Shown here one piece after another: positions 9,142 to 17,501 of a stretch of DNA of 60,010 nucleotides. The translations under genes were made by a program, and so were the position numbers. The stretch covers positions 1 through 60,010 of the forward strand of contig JANWVR010000149.1 of NCBI GenBank assembly GCA_025056735.1, given 5' to 3'. The notes below the pieces were generated by a model, which searched no databases, had not been told where the DNA came from, and worked only from the letters and a program-made list of their open reading frames with translations. Source of the DNA: Saprospiraceae bacterium. Lineage in GTDB: Bacteria > Bacteroidota > Bacteroidia > Chitinophagales > Saprospiraceae. The number at the start of each line of letters is the position of its first letter. Position 1 is the first letter of the stretch.

Positions 9142-10635
9142 TCAACGCAAGAGCAACAAGTGTTTAAGCGGCAAGGTTACTATACGTTCGTCAGTCGTTG
9201 GTACCTCGCCTTTCGTGATCAGGAGGCCAAAAGGGGCCTGATTATGGGGATTTTCCACGAATTGGAGGAGCCCATGATAGTCTTCGAGTTGTATCCGGTT
9301 TCGGTACTTTATTTCGATAGGGATGCGCTGGTCGCCTACAGTGAGGACGAAATCAATCTCAGGCGTTTGGCCGCGCGCAGGCTGATAGGCGACATCTAAG
9401 CCGCTGATGCTGCAGAACAGCGCGCCGACGATGCTTTCGGCGATGTGGCCAGCCATTTTAGCAAGGGTCTGGTTGGCCTCGTCGTCGGGTAGCTCTAAGG
9501 GTATAGGCTCTTGCAGCCAGCTGGCGCGGAGGCTGTGATCGGCTAAGCAGAGCTTGGGTGGGCTTTTTTGCCGTTTCAATCGGATTTCTAAAGGTCGAAT
9601 GAGTCGAATGAGCAGAGTGTCGTTCAAGAATTGCAGATATGCCCTGACGCGCTGATGGCCGATGTTGGCCTGCAACAGAGACTGTATTTCCTGGATTAAC
9701 TTGGGCAGGCCGGGCGCCTGACCCGCATAACGGCAGCACCACCGAAACATTTCCTCCAGCAGCAAAGGGTCTCGTTTGCGGCCCTTATCGCCCACGCGCA
9801 AATCGTGCTGGATTACGCGCTTGATGACAGTTTCGTTAAGTTGATCGGCCACCAACTCCCACGGCGCTTCAGCGCGCAGGTGTGCGATGGGGTATGCGCC
9901 GCGTTCCGCAAAGTAATGAAAGGCCGTTTGAACAAATGTGCTGTGTTGCCTGCCGTAGGCATCCAACGCTTTCCAGAAGGAGGCTTCCTTCATCTGCCTC
10001 AGGCCGTTATCGGATAAAAAGGGCTCAGGCGCATCGAGCCGGCGAATGCGGCCGATTTCTGTAAGAGAAAGCACGCCGGCTTCTATGGTGTTTACCCGGC
10101 CGGCCAGACTGTCGCGGCCTTGTTCGATGCGCAAAGCAGAACTCCCGGTTACCACCCCTAAGAAAGTATGGTGATCAGCCAAAAACTTCAGTTGAGTGCT
10201 CCAGTTATCCACGTTTTGCACCTCATCGAAGAACAAATAGGCCATCTGCCCCTGGGCCGCCGTCTCGTTGAGCGACATTTTCAAAATTTCCCGCTCATAC
10301 CACCCTACGAACCATAAAATAGGGTCTTTCCGCCGGATATTTAAGGACTCTATCTCGTCGAATTGAACGCGGAAAATGCGCTGAGGTGCTATGCCAGCCG
10401 CCAGCAGGTCGGAAATGACATGCAAGTAGGCGGTGGTCTTGCCTATTTGCCTGGAGCCCCGCACCACGGTGATACGCGCCAGCTGATATGCAAGCCGCCG
10501 TTTGATTTGTTCCACCAGATGCCGTCGGCTGGCGGGAAGATCCACAGTAGGCATACCTCGCCACCACGGGTTCATGCGGTAGAGGACGTCGGCGGTAGCG
10601 ACGTCGGTAGCGTAGTAAAGCTCGGAGCGCTTCAT
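9142..10635 (-). CDS. AAA ATPase with DUF4143 C-terminal domain
   Basis: A 497-residue P-loop ATPase of the ATP-binding/DUF4143 type. Walker A is GSRQIGKT (about 60-67), Walker B is AYLFFDEVQ, and a sensor-like TGSSALRI follows. The C-terminal third ends with an endonuclease-like segment (TPEIDFVLTVGDQRIPIEIKYRN), whose D and ExK resemble a PD-(D/E)xK core. The ATG at 10635 is preferred over a TTG one codon upstream. A TAATTTTG box lies at 10674-10667. The family is scattered and often horizontally acquired, with no settled function. Next to the RhuM-Fic gene it suggests a small accessory or defence-like island. Confidence 0.85.
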   Translation of the reverse strand: MKRSELYYATDVATADVLYRMNPWWRGMPTVDLPASRRHLVEQIKRRLAYQLARITVVRGSRQIGKTTAYLHVISDLLAAGIAPQRIFRVQFDEIESLNIRRKDPILWFVGWYEREILKMSLNETAAQGQMAYLFFDEVQNVDNWSTQLKFLADHHTFLGVVTGSSALRIEQGRDSLAGRVNTIEAGVLSLTEIGRIRRLDAPEPFLSDNGLRQMKEASFWKALDAYGRQHSTFVQTAFHYFAERGAYPIAHLRAEAPWELVADQLNETVIKRVIQHDLRVGDKGRKRDPLLLEEMFRWCCRYAGQAPGLPKLIQEIQSLLQANIGHQRVRAYLQFLNDTLLIRLIRPLEIRLKRQKSPPKLCLADHSLRASWLQEPIPLELPDDEANQTLAKMAGHIAESIVGALFCSISGLDVAYQPARGQTPEIDFVLTVGDQRIPIEIKYRNRIQLEDYHGLLQFVENPHNQAPFGLLITKGEVPTTDERIVTLPLKHLLLLR

Positions 10636-10666
10636 CAAAAGGGCGCGGATATTTGCTTGCGTTGCG

Positions 10667-10674
10667 CAAAATTA
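10667..10674 (-). promoter_or_regulatory. Bacteroidota -7 box for the DUF4143 ATPase
   Basis: The minus strand reads TAATTTTG (TAnnTTTG consensus), 31 bases before the ATG at 10635. The -33 partner is not clear. Confidence 0.4.
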
Positions 10675-10827
10675 GCTTTATCCTACCAGGTGTTTGCCTA
10701 AAACACCCTTGCCCGCTGCCTCTGTCGGCCCTTCTCGCACACAAACCTTCCGTCGAATTGCTGGTAATGCTGGATTTTTGCCCGCAACACCAGCGCCGCC
10801 CCGGCAGCTGTCACCTGACCCGAACGC

Positions 10828-13350
10828 ATGCGACAGATTTTATTGATCCTTTTTTTGCTCCTTGCCTACATGCCTGCCGAGACCCAAACCACTGCTGTGC
10901 CCCTGCGCCAACCGGTGCAAGCCGACTGGTCGTTCCGAAAGGCGCACACAGGCGAGTGGATGCCCGCAAAAGTGCCTGTCAGCGTCCATACCGCTCTGCT
11001 GGCCGCTGGCCAGATTGAAGACCCGTTCTACGGCGCCAACGAAGAAAAGCTGCAGTGGATCGAACGCGAAGACTGGGAGTTTCGATGCACCTTCGACGCC
11101 TCTCCCGACGTACTGGCGCGCAAGCACGTGGAAATGGTCTTCCGCGGCGTTGACACCTACGCGCTCATCTTCCTCAACGATACCCTTATTCTGGAAACGG
11201 AAAACATGTTCCGCACCTGGAAGGCCGATGTGAAGCGCCTGTTGAAGCCCACGGGCAACGAGTTGCACATTTATTTTGAAAGCCCCATCAAAAAGGCAGA
11301 ACCCGAATGGCAGGCGCTGGGCTACGAGCTGCCCGGTGGCATCCGCACGATGACGCGCAAGGCACAATTTCACTACGGCTGGGACTGGGGGCCGCGCTTT
11401 GTTGGTTGCGGCATTCTGAAAGAGCCGGAGCTGCTGGCCTGGGACGATTTTCTGTTGGAAAATGTTTTCATTACGGCCCAACAAATTACAAAAGAAGAGG
11501 CCAGGATGGTGGCTCGTTTCCGCTATCGGGCCGATGCCCCCATGCGGTTAGACGTTTCGCTCTTAGATGGCCGGCGCAAGAGCATCGAAACCCGCGACGT
11601 AGAGGCTGGCGTGTGGGAAGATTCCATCACCTTCAGCGTGCCCAACCCGCGCTTGTGGTGGTGCGCAGGCATGGGAGAGCCGTATTTGTACGATTTTACG
11701 CTGGACTTCAAACGCGGCTACCAGCTCATCGAGCAGCGCCGCGTGCGCACGGGCATCCGCGCCATTGAGCTCGTGGCTGAGCCAGACGGTCAGGGCCAGT
11801 CGTTCTATTTCCGTCTAAACGGCAAACCCGTCTTTGCCAAAGGCGCCAACTACATCCCGATGGACATCTTCCAGGACCGCGTCGGGCCGCAGCAGTACCA
11901 GCGCCTACTCGACGACGCCGTAGCGGCCAACATGAACATGCTGCGCGTGTGGGGCGGCGGCATCTACGAGGACGATGTCTTCTACGACCTGTGCGACGCT
12001 CGCGGCATCCTGGTCTGGCAGGATTTTATGTACGCCTGTGCCTTGTATCCAGGCAGCGGGCGGTTTTTGAAAAACGCTGCCGCCGAGGCGTTGGAACAAA
12101 TCGAGCGCCTCCGCCAGCATCCGTGCATCGCCCTGTGGTGCGGCAACAACGAGAACAACGAGGGCTGGCACCATTGGGGCTGGCAAATGGCCTTTACCGA
12201 AGCCCAGCGTAAACAGCTATGGCGCGATTACCAAATTTTATTCCAGGATCTGCTGCCCGTCTATGTAGCCAATTACGGTGGCGGCGTTCCTTATTGGGAA
12301 AGCTCGCCCAAATATGGCCGCAGCAACCCGAAATCGCTGCGCGAAGGCGATGCCCATTACTGGGGCGTTTGGCACGATGAGGAACCGTTCGACACCTTCA
12401 ACAAAAAGGTTCCGCGCTTTATGAGCGAGTTCGGTTTCCAGTCTTTCCCCGACTGGGCCACCATCGAGGCCTTTAGCCAGCCCGAAGACCGCGCATTAGA
12501 CAGCAAGGTCATGCTCAACCACCAGAAGCACCCGCGCGGCAATGCTCTCATTGCCGAGTATTTGCGGCGCGACTTCCGCGTGCCGCGCACCTTCGAGGAC
12601 TTCGTGTATGTCAGCCAGATTCTTCAAGCCGAAGGTATGCGCGTGGGCATCGAGGCCCACCGGCGCAATAAGCCCTATTGCATGGGCACGCTTTACTGGC
12701 AGCTCAACGATGTGTGGCCGGTGGCCTCGTGGTCGAGCATAGACTATTATGGCCGCTGGAAAGCCTTTCATTACTACGCCCGCGACGCTTTTCGGCCGGT
12801 AGTGGCCCTGCCCATCTTGGAAGACGGCATTCTCAAGGTCTTCGCCAGCGCCGATGTGCCCGACGACTCGGTGGTCGTTACGCTGCAGGTGCGCGCCCTC
12901 TCGCTGACGGGCAAGCGCCTCAGTGAGGTCGTCGTGCCCAACCTGACGCTGCGTCCTGACTCGGCGCGGATGCTCTGGCAAACCACCGTGCGCGCGCTGC
13001 TCGACCGCCACAAAGAGGAAGACGCTGTAGCAGACATTCGCCTGCTTTCGCCTGCAGGCGAGCTGCTGAGCCAGCGGCTGTTTTATTTTGTACCGCCGAA
13101 AAAACTCCTTCTGCCCGAAACCCGCGTCAGCGTGCGCGTCAGCCCCGTCAACGAGGGCTATCTGCTGGAATTGGAAAGCCCGGCCTTAGCCAAAAACGTG
13201 CGCCTGAGCACCGGAGCCCCCGGCCAGTTCTCAGACAACTACTTCGATTTACTGCCCGGCGAACGCCGCTCCGTGCTGTTTCGCACTGAGCGCATACTCG
13301 ATGCGCCCGAGCAGGCCTTCCGCGTGCGCCACCTGCAGCAAGCCCAGTAG
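10828..13350 (+). CDS. Beta-mannosidase, GH2 family, exported
   Basis: An 840-residue glycoside hydrolase of family 2 that removes terminal beta-mannose, probably in the periplasm: residues 1-20 form a signal peptide (ILLILFLLLAYMPAETQ). The order is a GH2 sugar-binding domain, an immunoglobulin-like domain, and the TIM barrel. The acid/base Glu is in CGNNENNEGW (about residue 442), the nucleophile Glu in FMSEFGFQSFP (about 534). The stretch LYWQLNDVWPVASWSSIDY is typical of beta-mannosidases. The length is normal. It is followed, after a palindrome array, by a sugar permease, suggesting a mannose-utilisation unit. Confidence 0.93.
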   Translation: MRQILLILFLLLAYMPAETQTTAVPLRQPVQADWSFRKAHTGEWMPAKVPVSVHTALLAAGQIEDPFYGANEEKLQWIEREDWEFRCTFDASPDVLARKHVEMVFRGVDTYALIFLNDTLILETENMFRTWKADVKRLLKPTGNELHIYFESPIKKAEPEWQALGYELPGGIRTMTRKAQFHYGWDWGPRFVGCGILKEPELLAWDDFLLENVFITAQQITKEEARMVARFRYRADAPMRLDVSLLDGRRKSIETRDVEAGVWEDSITFSVPNPRLWWCAGMGEPYLYDFTLDFKRGYQLIEQRRVRTGIRAIELVAEPDGQGQSFYFRLNGKPVFAKGANYIPMDIFQDRVGPQQYQRLLDDAVAANMNMLRVWGGGIYEDDVFYDLCDARGILVWQDFMYACALYPGSGRFLKNAAAEALEQIERLRQHPCIALWCGNNENNEGWHHWGWQMAFTEAQRKQLWRDYQILFQDLLPVYVANYGGGVPYWESSPKYGRSNPKSLREGDAHYWGVWHDEEPFDTFNKKVPRFMSEFGFQSFPDWATIEAFSQPEDRALDSKVMLNHQKHPRGNALIAEYLRRDFRVPRTFEDFVYVSQILQAEGMRVGIEAHRRNKPYCMGTLYWQLNDVWPVASWSSIDYYGRWKAFHYYARDAFRPVVALPILEDGILKVFASADVPDDSVVVTLQVRALSLTGKRLSEVVVPNLTLRPDSARMLWQTTVRALLDRHKEEDAVADIRLLSPAGELLSQRLFYFVPPKKLLLPETRVSVRVSPVNEGYLLELESPALAKNVRLSTGAPGQFSDNYFDLLPGERRSVLFRTERILDAPEQAFRVRHLQQAQ

Positions 13351-13351
13351 C

Positions 13352-13440
13352 GGCCAAACTTGTTTGGCCCCAGTAACGGCCAAACTTGTTTGGCCCACAG
13401 TAGCAGCCAAACTTGTTTGGCCCAGCAACAGCCAAACTTT
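13352..13440. repeat. Tandem 18-bp palindromes, 3.5 copies
   Basis: The 18-mer GGCCAAACTTGTTTGGCC, an inverted repeat with 8-base arms around TT, occurs at 13352-13369 and 13378-13395. A third copy (first G changed to A) is at 13405-13422, and a half copy (AGCCAAACTT) starts at 13430. The period is 25-27 bases. The array fills nearly the whole gap between the mannosidase stop and the permease start. It could be a cluster of operators for a dimeric regulator, REP-like elements, or RNA hairpins between co-transcribed genes. Confidence 0.9.
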
Positions 13441-13474
13441 GAACACCATTCTTTCACTTCAAAACAAAACACTC

Positions 13475-14818
13475 ATGACCCACCGCAACGCCTACTGGCT
13501 CCCCTTCGCCTTAGTGTGCAGCCTCTTCTTTTTGTGGGGCTTAGCCAACAGCCTGAACGGCTCGCTGATCCGGCATTTTCAGTTTGCCTTAGACCTGAAG
13601 CGCTGGCAGGCGGGCATTGTGGACTCGGCGTTTTATCTGGGCTACTTCGTCATGGCCATACCGGCGGGGCTTTTCATGCGGCGTTTTGGCTACAAGAGGG
13701 GCATCCTGGCCGGGTTGTTGCTGTATGCGGCAGGTGGGTTGTTGTTTGTGCCGGCGGCTGAGGTGCGGGTGTATGTTTTTTTCTTGTTTGCCCTGTTTAC
13801 TATTGCCTCTGGACTGGCTTTTTTGGAGACGGCGGCCAACCTGTACGTAACGGTTTTGGGCGATCCGGAGCGGGCGGAATGGCGCATCAACTTTGCGCAG
13901 TCGTTCAACGGCATTAGCATTATTCTGGGGCCGGTCATTGGCAGTCTGTTCATTTTTTCGCAGCAGGAGTACACGGCGGAGTTGCTGGCGACGATGACGC
14001 CTGCCCAGATTGAGGCGGCGCGTGTGGAGGAAGCGCTGTCGGTGCGCGGGCCGTATGCGGTTATTGCCGGCGTGGTGCTGTTGGTGGCGTTGCTCTTCTG
14101 GCTGACGCGCATGCCGGAAGTAGGTCGCGAAGCCGAGCAAGCCGAGGCGCAGGTAGGCGTGTGGACGTTGCTGCGTCGTTATCGCCACTTAGCGCTGGGG
14201 GTATTGGCGCAATTCGCGAATGTGGGCGCACAGGCGACGCTTTGGGGTTATTTTGTAGATTTTAAGATGGATTTTGCCGCGTCGAACCATCTGGCAGTCG
14301 TCGTGCCCTATGCCGAATTCTGGCACAGTGCCATTAAAAAGGCTGTAGAGGGCATGACGCTGGAGCAAATGGCGGGCTATCACGCCTCGTTTGCCTTAGT
14401 GCTTTTCATGTTGGGCCGTTTTGTGGGCACGTATCTGATGACGCGCACGGCGCCGCGCCGCGTGATGGTCGGGTACAGCGTTGCTGCTGTTTTTTTAGTG
14501 GCGCTGGCGTTGCTAACAGGCGGCCTGATAGCCGTTGCCTGCATTTCGTTGGTGTATTTCTGCCAGAGCATCATGTTTCCGACGGTTTTTGCGCTGGCGA
14601 CGAAAGAGATGGGGCCTTCGGAGCAGAAATTAGCCTCGTCGTTGGTGATTATGGCTATTGTAGGTGGCGCTGTGATGCCGCCTTTAGCGGGTTTGTTGTC
14701 GCAATGGGGAGGCATGCGCATGGCCTTGGTTGTTCCCTTAGTATGCTTTGCTTACGTGGCTTTTTATGCCATGTTGGGCTATCGGCCTCAACGGACAGGT
14801 GCTATTGTGCGTTTTTAG
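13475..14818 (+). CDS. MFS sugar permease, FucP-like
   Basis: A 447-residue inner-membrane transporter with about 12 hydrophobic segments. The start region (WLPFALVCSLFFLWGLANSLNGSLIRHFQ) is characteristic of the fucose/glucose-galactose:proton symporter family. The chosen ATG at 13475 removes a meaningless extension through the palindrome array. A central loop is at about residues 210-225. It lies 124 bases after the beta-mannosidase, so imported mannose or a related hexose is a fair guess. The specificity cannot be read from sequence. Confidence 0.88.
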   Translation: MTHRNAYWLPFALVCSLFFLWGLANSLNGSLIRHFQFALDLKRWQAGIVDSAFYLGYFVMAIPAGLFMRRFGYKRGILAGLLLYAAGGLLFVPAAEVRVYVFFLFALFTIASGLAFLETAANLYVTVLGDPERAEWRINFAQSFNGISIILGPVIGSLFIFSQQEYTAELLATMTPAQIEAARVEEALSVRGPYAVIAGVVLLVALLFWLTRMPEVGREAEQAEAQVGVWTLLRRYRHLALGVLAQFANVGAQATLWGYFVDFKMDFAASNHLAVVVPYAEFWHSAIKKAVEGMTLEQMAGYHASFALVLFMLGRFVGTYLMTRTAPRRVMVGYSVAAVFLVALALLTGGLIAVACISLVYFCQSIMFPTVFALATKEMGPSEQKLASSLVIMAIVGGAVMPPLAGLLSQWGGMRMALVVPLVCFAYVAFYAMLGYRPQRTGAIVRF

Positions 14819-14824
14819 GCAGCC

Positions 14825-15793
14825 ATGCTTGTAAGATGGAGGATGAGCGTGCTTTTGTCCGCGCTGTTGCTGACGGCGGCTGCGAGCTGTCGGAAGGACG
14901 CGCTGGTGTTGCCGGTTTTAGAGGAAGTTCGCACGCCCGTTTCGGAGGAGATTACGTCGGTGTGGTTTACGGATAGTTTGCGCGGTTTTGCTACGGCTGG
15001 GGCGGCCTGGGTGCGGGGGCATTTGCTTTCTACGCGGGATGGAGGGCGCACGTGGCGTTTGGACACTACGGTGGTCAACCGCCTGGAGTGTGTTCAGTTC
15101 GACAGCTTTGGGGTAGGGTATGCGGTTGGACTACACGGGTTGGCGCTCATCCGCTGGCCCGACGGCCCGCACTGGTATACCTTTCGCACCGATTACAACT
15201 GGCACCGCAGCGCCTTTTTCTGGAGCTATCGCCATGCGCTGTTGGTGTCGGGTGAGGGGTTTCAGGGAGGGCTCTTGCGCAAGCTTGGGCCAGAGGTCTG
15301 GTACATAGACACCATGCATGCGTTCGTCAACAGTCTGTACGACGTGTGGATGACCGACTCGCTCACGGGCTGTGCCGTAGGGATGGGCTGGGTGCTGCGT
15401 ACGGAGGACGGTGGGCGCTCGTGGCAGCGCCAACCGCCGCGCGGCGATATGTTTTGCTCCGTGCACTTCCCTTCGCCGCAGGTAGGCTACATTTGTGGAC
15501 GCAACGGCACCCTGCTCAAGACGACCGACGGCGGCCAATCCTGGCAGACGCTGCGCCAGGGCGGCAGCATGGGTCAGCGCCATCAGCCCTTCCGCGCCTT
15601 GTGGTTCGTGTCCGAACAGCACGGCTTCCTCGTGGGCGATGGCGGCCTGTTCTGGCGCACCAACGACGGCGGAAACACCTGGACGCCCCTACTCGGCCTG
15701 CCCCCTAATGCCAACGCTACCAGCGTATTCGCCCTCCAACACACAGGCTGGATAACCGCCGACGCCGGACGGATTTACCGCTTTGAATACTAA
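14825..15793 (+). CDS. YCF48-like beta-propeller lipoprotein
   Basis: A 322-residue probable lipoprotein: signal peptide with Cys at residue 22 (AAASC). The mature part has repeats ending in DGGxxW-type motifs (DGGRTW, DGGRSW, DGGQSW, DGGNTW), typical of YCF48/BNR-like propellers related to the photosystem II assembly factor but common in Bacteroidota as surface proteins. Function is unknown; the fold suggests a binding or scaffold role. It starts six bases after the permease stop, so it may be co-transcribed. An alternative start is at 14843. Confidence 0.82.
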   Translation: MLVRWRMSVLLSALLLTAAASCRKDALVLPVLEEVRTPVSEEITSVWFTDSLRGFATAGAAWVRGHLLSTRDGGRTWRLDTTVVNRLECVQFDSFGVGYAVGLHGLALIRWPDGPHWYTFRTDYNWHRSAFFWSYRHALLVSGEGFQGGLLRKLGPEVWYIDTMHAFVNSLYDVWMTDSLTGCAVGMGWVLRTEDGGRSWQRQPPRGDMFCSVHFPSPQVGYICGRNGTLLKTTDGGQSWQTLRQGGSMGQRHQPFRALWFVSEQHGFLVGDGGLFWRTNDGGNTWTPLLGLPPNANATSVFALQHTGWITADAGRIYRFEY

Positions 15794-15836
15794 AAAACCT
15801 CACCCTAATCCCGTCCGAACAAGAACCGAACAAACC

Positions 15837-15899
15837 CATTTTCCACTTCTCATTTTTCACTTTTCACTTCTCATTTTTCACTTTTCACTTTTCACTTTT
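15837..15899 (+). repeat. Heptanucleotide tandem array abutting a start codon
   Basis: Nine 7-base units of the CAYTTTT/CACTTCT type run without a break. Two perfect 21-base copies (three heptads each) lie at 15844-15864 and 15865-15885, then CACTTTT twice. One base (A) separates the array from the ATG at 15901. No ribosome-binding sequence is present. Copy-number change would move upstream signals by 7 bases per unit. Confidence 0.9.
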
Positions 15900-15900
15900 A

Positions 15901-16569
15901 ATGCTTTTTCCCTTCTGGAAAAAATGGCTCTCCTACCTCCATCCCATCACGCTGGAGCGCCTCTCTTCGCCCAAAAACCCGCAGCTGGCCGTCGTGCTTG
16001 ACCGCGGGCGCCTTCAGTTGCTCAGCGGAAATGCCATTTATTCCTGGGACGACCTTTACCACAACTTCACCATCGCCTTTGGCCAGCTCAACGTGGAGCG
16101 CCGTTCTATTGCCGACGTTTTGGTGCTTGGCTTGGGGTTGGGCAGCGTTCCTTTTATCTTAGAAAAAGTCTATAAATGCACCTGTTCTTACACTGCCGTC
16201 GAATGGGACGAGGCCGTCGTTCATCTCGCCTCAAAGTACACCCTGCCGCGGCTACAAAGCCGGGTGGACATTGTAGTGGCCGACGCCGGGCATTTTGTGC
16301 AGGTAACGAAGGCGCGCTTCGACCTTATCGCAGTGGATATCTTTGAAGACGACCATACGCCGGCGCCGTTTGAGTCTGCCGACTTTCTTCGCGCCTGTCG
16401 CCGACGCCTTCGGCCAGGAGGGTTGCTGCTGTACAATCGCCTGTACAACAGCGACGCCAATCGCCAGGCCTCGCAGGCATTTTATCGCGACACGTTTTGT
16501 CGGGTCTTCGAGCATGCGCGCGCCATTGAGACGAATGGCAACCTCATTTTAGTAGGCGAGGCGGAATAG
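15901..16569 (+). CDS. Spermidine-synthase-like methyltransferase-fold protein
   Basis: A 222-residue protein with a class I Rossmann methyltransferase fold: glycine-rich motif [15 protein letters not shown] (about residues 74-87), an acidic second strand [10 protein letters not shown], and [14 protein letters not shown] as motif IV. The pattern resembles the C-terminal domain of spermidine synthases without their usual N-terminal tetramer domain, so it may be a related methyltransferase. The gene stands alone. Its leader is the heptanucleotide array ending one base before the ATG, unusual for translation initiation. Confidence 0.75.
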   Translation: MLFPFWKKWLSYLHPITLERLSSPKNPQLAVVLDRGRLQLLSGNAIYSWDDLYHNFTIAFGQLNVERRSIADVLVLGLGLGSVPFILEKVYKCTCSYTAVEWDEAVVHLASKYTLPRLQSRVDIVVADAGHFVQVTKARFDLIAVDIFEDDHTPAPFESADFLRACRRRLRPGGLLLYNRLYNSDANRQASQAFYRDTFCRVFEHARAIETNGNLILVGEAE

Positions 16570-16691
16570 GGCTTTTCAAACGCCAGATACGCAGGAGGCT
16601 CGAGGGCATTCTGGGCGACTTTCTATCCTTTTCCCTGCAAAATCGCCGAAGCGCCTATATTAGCCGCGTCAAGCAAACGCCATTTTTTTTC

Positions 16692-17444
16692 ATGGATTTA
16701 ATTTTGGGTATTGACGTCGGCGCTTCGGGCGTCAAGGGCGCTTTAGTGGATGTCCAGAGCGGTCGCTTGCAGGGCGAGCGCTATCGGGTGCCGACGCCGC
16801 AGCCGGCTACGCCGCAAGCGTTGAGCGCAGCTTTTGCCGAGGTGGTCGCTTTCTTCGATTACCGCGGGCCGGTCGGCTGTGGCTTTCCGGCTATTGTCAA
16901 GGATGGCGTGGCGCATTCGGCGGCCAACATTGACGCCGGTTGGATAGGCGACAACGTGGAAAGCCGCTTTAGCCAGGCATGCGGGGCGCCCGTTTATGCC
17001 ACCAACGATGCTGATGCGGCGGGCATGGCCGAAATGCGCTATGGCGCCGGTCGCGGCGAGCAAGGGTTGGTCATCCTCATCACCATCGGCACCGGCTTGG
17101 GCTCGGCGCTCTTCTACCGCGGCATGTTGGTACCCAACACCGAGCTGGGCCATCTTTTATGGAAAAAAAATAAGCCTGCAGAGGCGTTTTGCTCCTCTGC
17201 CGCCCGTGAGCGCGCCAAAATCAGCCGGGCTGCCTGGGCAAAGCGGTTCAACGACTATTTGCATCACTTAGAACGCCTTTTCTCACCCGACCTGTTCATC
17301 CTGGGCGGAGGCGAGAGCAAATACTTCGACCAATACGCCCAATATCTGACGCCCCGGGCCCGCGTTGTGCCGGCGCAACTGCTCAACAATGCCGGCATCA
17401 TTGGGGCGGCAGCGTATGCGGCCGAGCAGGCAAACGGTTTGTAG
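16692..17444 (+). CDS. ppgK: Polyphosphate glucokinase, ROK family
   Basis: PpgK phosphorylates glucose at O6 using inorganic polyphosphate, or ATP, in the cytoplasm. The 250-residue protein has the phosphate-binding motif [12 protein letters not shown] (6-17), the NDADAAG motif (about residue 100), and [11 protein letters not shown]. The combination and length match PPGK-type ROK kinases rather than ROK repressors: there is no N-terminal DNA-binding domain. It could serve hexoses brought in by the permease at 13475. Confidence 0.88.
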   Translation: MDLILGIDVGASGVKGALVDVQSGRLQGERYRVPTPQPATPQALSAAFAEVVAFFDYRGPVGCGFPAIVKDGVAHSAANIDAGWIGDNVESRFSQACGAPVYATNDADAAGMAEMRYGAGRGEQGLVILITIGTGLGSALFYRGMLVPNTELGHLLWKKNKPAEAFCSSAARERAKISRAAWAKRFNDYLHHLERLFSPDLFILGGGESKYFDQYAQYLTPRARVVPAQLLNNAGIIGAAAYAAEQANGL

Positions 17445-17501
17445 GGGCGCGCTAAATAGCATTGAATTTCATCGAGTAATAATCAAAAAAACCATATTCT
17501 C

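Noticed and set aside
9082-9399. A 105-codon plus-strand frame over the ATPase end
   Set aside because: The minus-strand ATPase is clearly real to 9142, with a sensible C-terminus; the plus frame is its shadow.
13352-13440. CRISPR array
   Set aside because: The repeats are 18 bases with spacers of only 7-9 bases that are themselves similar, and no cas genes are nearby.
13301-13474. Longer start for the sugar permease
   Set aside because: The extension runs through the palindrome array and adds repeated KLVWP-like residues unrelated to the family.
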